From positions 1 through 8,398 of the forward strand of contig CAZMVY010000211.1 in assembly GCA_964569765.1 (NCBI GenBank): 8,398 bases of DNA, written 5' to 3'. Every line of letters begins with the position of its first letter. The first letter of the stretch is position 1. The stretch comes from CAZMVY01 sp964569765. GTDB lineage: Bacteria; Planctomycetota; Phycisphaerae; UBA1845; PWPN01. The notes beneath the pieces were generated by a model. It ran no database searches. It was not told the origin of the DNA and was given only the letters and a program-made list of their open reading frames with translations. Of the stretch, positions 5,321 through 8,398 are shown in pieces. The position numbers were made by a program, and so were the translations under genes.

Positions 5321-5752
5321 CTACCGCTTCGCCCAGTAATCAATCACAAGCACCTTGTCCAGCACCGGGCCGAGGCTCCTGCCGAACTCCCTGTGCGCCG
5401 GGTGCGGCAGGTAGGCGTCGCGGTCGGCTTCGCTGCGGAACGTCAGCAGGAAGCAGTGCGTGAAGCCCTGACTCTTGTGTTCCGGACTGATGTCCGTGCC
5501 CCACTCGAAATCCCGGATGACGTCGATCTTGCCGGGCAATGCGCGAAAAGCATCCTCGACGGCCTTGATCTGCTCGGCGGACGCGCCGTCCTTGAACTTG
5601 AACAGCACGACATGTCTGAGCATCTTGCCGGGCGCCTCCGTGCCGCCGCACGAGCCGGCGGTCCGAACGCCGCCCGCCTTCTCCGCGCAACCCGCCGCCG
5701 AAACAAACAGACCCGTGGACAGCAGCGTTACCAATATCGTCGTCGTTCTCAT
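5321..5752 (-). CDS. Dabb (stress-responsive alpha/beta barrel) domain lipoprotein
   Basis: This 143-residue protein has a lipoprotein-like signal (MRTTTILVTLLSTGLFVSAA, then Gly-Cys22; the -3 residue is Ala, a slightly imperfect lipobox) and a Dabb domain from about 44 to 140: MLRHVVLFKFKDG, FRALPGKIDVIRDFEWGTD, FTHCFLLTFRSEADRDAYLP, then HPAHREFG and VLVIDYWAK. Dabb proteins form dimeric alpha/beta barrels and some are enzymes, but most exported ones have no known function. The start overlaps the upstream isomerase-like gene as ATGA, and AGGAG (5760-5764 on the complement) lies 7 nt before it, so the genes are co-translated. The exported location differs from its cytoplasmic partner, so a direct joint reaction is unlikely. 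Confidence 0.85.
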   Translation of the reverse strand: MRTTTILVTLLSTGLFVSAAGCAEKAGGVRTAGSCGGTEAPGKMLRHVVLFKFKDGASAEQIKAVEDAFRALPGKIDVIRDFEWGTDISPEHKSQGFTHCFLLTFRSEADRDAYLPHPAHREFGRSLGPVLDKVLVIDYWAKR

Positions 5753-7017
5753 GCCTCAGCTCCTGTCTGGAGTTTTCTACAGAACCGTTCGAACAATCCG
5801 CCGAATAGCTCGGCCACGTCGCGCCGGATCTCCGGTTCGGCCGGCACCCACCCGGCGCGAAGCAGATCGACGTACTTGTCGGCAAGTACCTCGGCGATGA
5901 CGGCCCGCGAATGCGCCCACTTGTAAATGAGCTGGTCCATCACCCGCGCGTCGGAGTGCTGGGGGATGAACGAAAGACCCAGCATTTCGAGCCGCGCGCG
6001 CGTCATCTCCTCGATGAAGCCCGGGTTGTTCAAAAACCACCAGCAGCCGAACACGAGAAGGTTCGGAAGCTTCCTCGCCGCCACGCACAACTCGTGCTGG
6101 TTCTCGCGGGAAAGCATCGTCACGAGAAACCGGTTCTCCGGGAAGCTCGTGCACAGCCGCTCGATCGGCTCCGTGCTCGCGCGGCCCACTCCATCGCCCG
6201 CCAGCCGTAACGCGGGGTTCACCCGGCGCCGCACGCCGATCATCATCGCCAGCGGAATCCCCGCCCGCTGCGCCACCGGCAGCACGCACTGTTCCATCAG
6301 TCGGCCGCGTGCGCCTTCCTCCGGAAACGCAAACTCCGGCGGGAGCGAAACCGCCATATACCGCGGCGCGATTCGCCCGATCCAATCCTCCAGAAACCGG
6401 CTCACAGCGCAGCAGTCGGCGGCGTTCAGATCGCCCCGGACGTCGTAGCCCCACTCCCGCAGCCGCGGCGCGGCGCGCTCCCACTGGTTGAGCAGCACGT
6501 CGATCCGCAGCGCCGACAGGAAGCGGGCATCCGTCTCCGCACCCGCGAACCACGTCGGGCGCTCCGCATCATCGAACGGGTCGTTCGTCATGATGACCGC
6601 CCGGACGTTCGACAGGCGGAAGACCTTGTCCACGTATTCCTCGGGCGAGATCGAGGCGAAGTAGGACCGCACGGCCGTCAGATCCTGCTGTCGCGCGTCC
6701 AGCCCGAGGGCGTGTAGCACGGTGAGCACTCCCCGGCAAGCCTCGGAAAGCGGCGAGCGATCGAAAAAGAGGTGCTTCCAGACGCACTCCGCCTGCTCGC
6801 GCTTACTCATCGCCCAGAACCGCTCGTACGGAAGGGCGGCGACGCGGAAGAGTTCCGCCACCAGATAGTGATAGGTGAGCATCTCGTCGATGCCCCAGGC
6901 CATGAGCGGACCGAAACGCGGCGGGTACAGATGCGTGTGGATATCGAGCACCGGCGTTGTCTCCACGGTTCGCCGTACCAGGTCCCGCAACGCCGCTTCT
7001 TCGCTTGGCTTGTCCAT
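5749..7017 (-). CDS. Uronate isomerase-like amidohydrolase superfamily protein (UxaC-like)
   Basis: This 422-residue TIM-barrel protein of the amidohydrolase superfamily is closest to uronate isomerase (glucuronate to fructuronate). The metal site reads VLDIHTHLYPP (His27, His29) and PQHSDARVM (Asp356, with Arg358). LTYHYLVAELFR carries His50-Tyr51, matching the His-Tyr pair of UxaC, and FGCWWFLNN (324-331) matches the conserved GWWFND segment. These correspond from memory to the zinc ligands and substrate residues of characterised uronate isomerases. At the segment aligned with UxaC's QLHIGALR it has LAMMIGVRR, so that His is Met259. Substrate may therefore differ from glucuronate. No signal peptide, so cytoplasmic. 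The ATG at 7017 is chosen because homology begins soon after and GGGAG lies 10 nt upstream; the open frame to 7266 has no conserved sequence. It is first in a two-gene operon with the Dabb lipoprotein. Confidence 0.8.
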   Translation of the reverse strand: MDKPSEEAALRDLVRRTVETTPVLDIHTHLYPPRFGPLMAWGIDEMLTYHYLVAELFRVAALPYERFWAMSKREQAECVWKHLFFDRSPLSEACRGVLTVLHALGLDARQQDLTAVRSYFASISPEEYVDKVFRLSNVRAVIMTNDPFDDAERPTWFAGAETDARFLSALRIDVLLNQWERAAPRLREWGYDVRGDLNAADCCAVSRFLEDWIGRIAPRYMAVSLPPEFAFPEEGARGRLMEQCVLPVAQRAGIPLAMMIGVRRRVNPALRLAGDGVGRASTEPIERLCTSFPENRFLVTMLSRENQHELCVAARKLPNLLVFGCWWFLNNPGFIEEMTRARLEMLGLSFIPQHSDARVMDQLIYKWAHSRAVIAEVLADKYVDLLRAGWVPAEPEIRRDVAELFGGLFERFCRKLQTGAEA

Positions 7018-7046
7018 TGGCTCGTGTCTCCCGGTTTTGTGCGGAC

Positions 7047-7076
7047 ACTCTATCCCCGCCGGCCCTCGAGCGTAAA
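7047..7076 (-). promoter_or_regulatory. Candidate promoter TTTACG-N18-TAGAGT for the isomerase-like operon
   Basis: On the minus strand TTTACG (7071-7076) and TAGAGT (7047-7052) are 18 nt apart. A start about 7 nt on would give a leader of roughly 23 nt containing the GGGAG (7028-7032). Match strength is moderate. Confidence 0.35.
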
Positions 7077-7147
7077 GCGCAGCCTCGCGGCGACCAAGCC
7101 CGCTTCGTACCGAATGGTTCACGGGGCTCGCGACCGATTCGGCGGCG

Positions 7148-7197
7148 CGGGTGGCAGGCACATGTTCCAGACCTCCCGAATGCGGGCATGCCACCCG
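7148..7197. repeat. Inverted repeat with 9-nt perfect arms
   Basis: CGGGTGGCA (7148-7156) and its exact complement TGCCACCCG (7189-7197) flank 32 nt. A smaller hairpin, CCCG-AATG-CGGG, lies inside at 7175-7186. It is between the isomerase-like operon and the tRNA, outside any gene. It resembles a REP-type or small non-autonomous element; a structured leader is less likely because it lies upstream of the assigned promoters. Confidence 0.5.
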
Positions 7198-7251
7198 GCC
7201 CCTTCGCCCCGTCGTCGTCGCCCTCATGCAACCGTGGCTCTGCCGTGAGCC

Positions 7252-7271
7252 GGGGCTTGCGAACAAGCCCC
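7252..7271. repeat. Perfect hairpin overlapping the tRNA promoter
   Basis: GGGGCTTG (7252-7259) and CAAGCCCC (7264-7271) form an 8-bp perfect stem with a CGAA loop. The right end of the left arm plus the loop is the -35 hexamer of the tRNA promoter. No T-tract follows on either strand. It may be part of a REP-like repeat. Confidence 0.55.
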
Positions 7272-7285
7272 CTAGCGGCTACTAT
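7257..7285 (+). promoter_or_regulatory. Promoter TTGCGA-N17-TACTAT for tRNA-Lys
   Basis: TTGCGA (7257-7262) and TACTAT (7280-7285) have ideal 17-nt spacing. The predicted start near 7292 leaves a 5' leader of about 20 nt before the mature tRNA, as is usual for RNase P processing. Confidence 0.6.
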
Positions 7286-7312
7286 GCCCGTGTTCGCGAC
7301 CCAGGGGTCGTC

Positions 7313-7386
7313 GCGCCGATAGCTCAACTAGGCAGAGCAGCAGACTCTTAATCTGCGGGTTGAAGGTTCGATTCCTTCTCGGCGCA
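7313..7386 (+). tRNA. tRNA-Lys (anticodon CTT)
   Basis: All four arms fold. The acceptor is GCGCCGA / TCGGCGC with discriminator A7386, the D-stem GCTC/GAGC, the anticodon stem GCAGA/TCTGC around the loop CTCTTAA (anticodon CTT, reading AAG), the variable loop 5 nt, and the T-stem GAAGG/CCTTC around TTCGATT. Length is 74 nt and CCA is not encoded. It has its own promoter. tRNA 3' ends are common integration sites, and a transposase remnant lies about 450 nt downstream, but no duplicated tRNA end is visible in the window. Confidence 0.97.
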
Positions 7387-7819
7387 GTGATGGCAGATGA
7401 TGGCGGGTGCGTGCAAGTGCGGGCAATTCAACGGGGTTACGATCCGATTCGGAGTCAGCTTCGGTTTCAGCCATACTGACGGTTGATGGCGGTTGGAGGC
7501 GGGTGAATGCTGCGCATGTTGCAGCGCGCTGTAGGCATCATCCGGCGCGCTTGCTCGCACGTCATACGTGCCCAGTCGCCCGGTCTCATCGCCGGGGCGT
7601 TGCCGCCCAGACTTCCGGATCGAGAAAGGGGACACCGCCAATCCTGTTCGGCACACCGATTGCCGGTAAAACTGTGACTGGTGGCGAAGGCCGGATGGAG
7701 GCGTCCAATGGTTCGCGAGCGCGGGCCGTCGTGGTCTTGCGGCCGCCCCGCGCGAAGCCGGGCAGGATCCGCTCCGAACGTAAGAGAAAATCCCCTGACA
7801 TGCGTGATGTAAGGGAGAC
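7387..7819. other. Stretch without a recognisable gene
   Basis: Long open frames exist on both strands because of high GC content, but none reads like a known protein or has a good ribosome site. The stretch holds several short inverted repeats: GCACGT-CAT-ACGTGC (7557-7571) and GCGCGGG / CCCGCGC (7719-7725 with 7747-7753). No transposase sequence continues leftward from the remnant at 7820, because a stop (7805-7807) closes that frame. It looks like degraded intergenic or insertion-scar DNA. Confidence 0.5.
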
Positions 7820-8203
7820 ATGCAAGACGCAACACTGTTTCCAGGGACGGATATCGAGGTGGGCGGCCCGGACGGGGGGGCAAGTAAGCGGACACCTTAC
7901 GCGGCGCCGCGGATGGCGGGCAGTCCGTACGAGATTGGGAAGGGGGACCGCGCGGCCGTGGCGGCGTGGCGTCAACGGACGGGGACGCTGGGGGCCAAGA
8001 GGATCCACAAGGAACGGGCGGCTACCTCGGACACGGTGAACGCGGACCTGAAGACGTTTCGAGGATTGGATCGCCTTCTCGTGCGGGGGGTGTGAAAGGT
8101 GAAGTGCGTAGCGCTGTGGTGCGCGTTGGCCTACAACGTAATGCATTTCGCATCCGTACTGATCGGATGCCAGGTGGAAACGATGAGACGGAATCGCCGT
8201 TGA
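7820..8203 (+). pseudogene. C-terminal remnant of an IS1182-type transposase with an in-frame TGA
   Basis: From about 7850 the frame reads like the end of an IS1182-family DDE transposase: GDRAAVAAWRQR, then KRIHKERAATSDTVNADLKT, then FRGLDRLLVRG. TGA follows at 8093-8095, and the same frame continues KVKCVALWCALAYNVMHFAS to a stop at 8201-8203. Intact relatives run straight through this point (LVRGLxKVKCVALW). A C-to-T change of CGA, or another single substitution, would explain the TGA. Relatives have Glu before TVNADL, probably the last catalytic acidic residue; here it is Asp (SDT). The N-terminal two thirds of the protein are missing, and the first residues after the ATG at 7820 are not family-like. 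It is a dead fragment, with terminal inverted repeats not recognised. Confidence 0.75.
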
Positions 8204-8342
8204 TCGATCGCCGTTGGCATCGATGGCAGTAGCCTGGAGGCCAGGTCTGTGACGTAGAGCTTCTGAGAGACCGTCGGTTCTGATGGACCGGTTAGCATCC
8301 CCATCCGTAGACCACGAGATGTCTGTCGCGCCCGATTGTTTC

Positions 8343-8397
8343 TCAGGTTCATGGCGGACCCTGCGCGATCAGCGGAACGCGCAGGGCTCAAACCTGA
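8343..8397. repeat. Nested inverted repeat at the window end
   Basis: The outer arms TCAGGTT (8343-8349) and AACCTGA (8391-8397) enclose perfect inner arms CCCTGCGCG (8359-8367) and CGCGCAGGG (8378-8386) with a 10-nt loop. The two stems are separated by asymmetric internal loops of 9 and 4 nt. It might be a transposon end, a REP-like element or a structured RNA. No T-run follows within the window, so a terminator is unproven. Nothing else is recognised between 8204 and 8342. Confidence 0.5.
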
Positions 8398-8398
8398 T

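Noticed and set aside
7018..7266. N-terminal extension of the isomerase-like protein to 7266
   Set aside because: The added 83 residues are Arg/Gly/Pro-rich, cross the 9-nt-arm inverted repeat, and homology starts only after the ATG at 7017.
7313..7386. tRNA-Lys 3' end as an attachment site for an integrative element
   Set aside because: No repeat of the tRNA 3' end and no integrase gene within the window.
7467..7895. 142-codon minus-strand open frame, including MTCEQARRMMP
   Set aside because: The short motif recalls anti-sigma zinc fingers, but there is no following Cys/His pattern and no start signal.
7407..8039. 210-codon plus-strand open frame after the tRNA
   Set aside because: No ribosome site, Arg/Gly/Ser-rich composition, and it overlaps the transposase remnant in another frame.
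7387..8398. CRISPR array
   Set aside because: The short repeats present are unique inverted repeats; no regularly spaced direct repeats occur on either strand.

Overview
The window is a GC-rich bacterial scaffold, probably metagenomic: two runs of exactly ten N (239-248 and 2821-2830) look like scaffolding placeholders. The gene content suggests Planctomycetota or a close PVC relative. The pointers are a short zinc-ribbon protein with the CGKCEYNLTG / RCPECG signature common in planctomycetes, a secreted Asp-box (sialidase-like) protein, a GH43 arabinanase, a Dabb lipoprotein and a uronate-isomerase-like enzyme. This assignment is inference.

Layout. 1-57: 3' tail of an upstream gene, apparently interrupted by a TGA. 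99-806 (+): PIN-domain toxin (with a gap inside it) followed by a small partner. 767-1537 (-): HrgA-like winged-helix / PD-(D/E)xK nuclease, split by an in-frame amber codon between its two catalytic motifs. 1675-2757 (+): secreted Asp-box protein. 2905-3967 (-): compact PIN toxin / RHH antitoxin operon, followed by two short cistrons not usually called, a zinc-ribbon peptide and a 45-residue membrane peptide. 4054-5310 (+): secreted GH43 arabinan endo-arabinanase, divergent from the toxin operon. 5321-7017 (-): uronate-isomerase-like amidohydrolase translationally coupled to a Dabb lipoprotein. 7313-7386 (+): tRNA-Lys(CTT) with a clear promoter. 7387-7819: no recognisable gene. 7820-8203 (+): C-terminal remnant of an IS1182-type transposase with an in-frame TGA. 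8343-8397: nested inverted repeat.

How it fits together. Two themes alternate: polysaccharide use (secreted GH43 and Asp-box proteins, cytoplasmic uronate-type isomerase) and accessory toxin-antitoxin / nuclease / transposon genes. Several first cistrons (PIN 1, HrgA-like, PIN 2, GH43) lack a Shine-Dalgarno and have a -10-like hexamer only 6-10 nt from the ATG, suggesting leaderless or near-leaderless mRNAs. Internal cistrons have clear Shine-Dalgarno sequences. I found no convincing intact new defence system. The most unusual items are the amber-split nuclease and the four-cistron PIN-RHH-zinc ribbon-membrane peptide operon.
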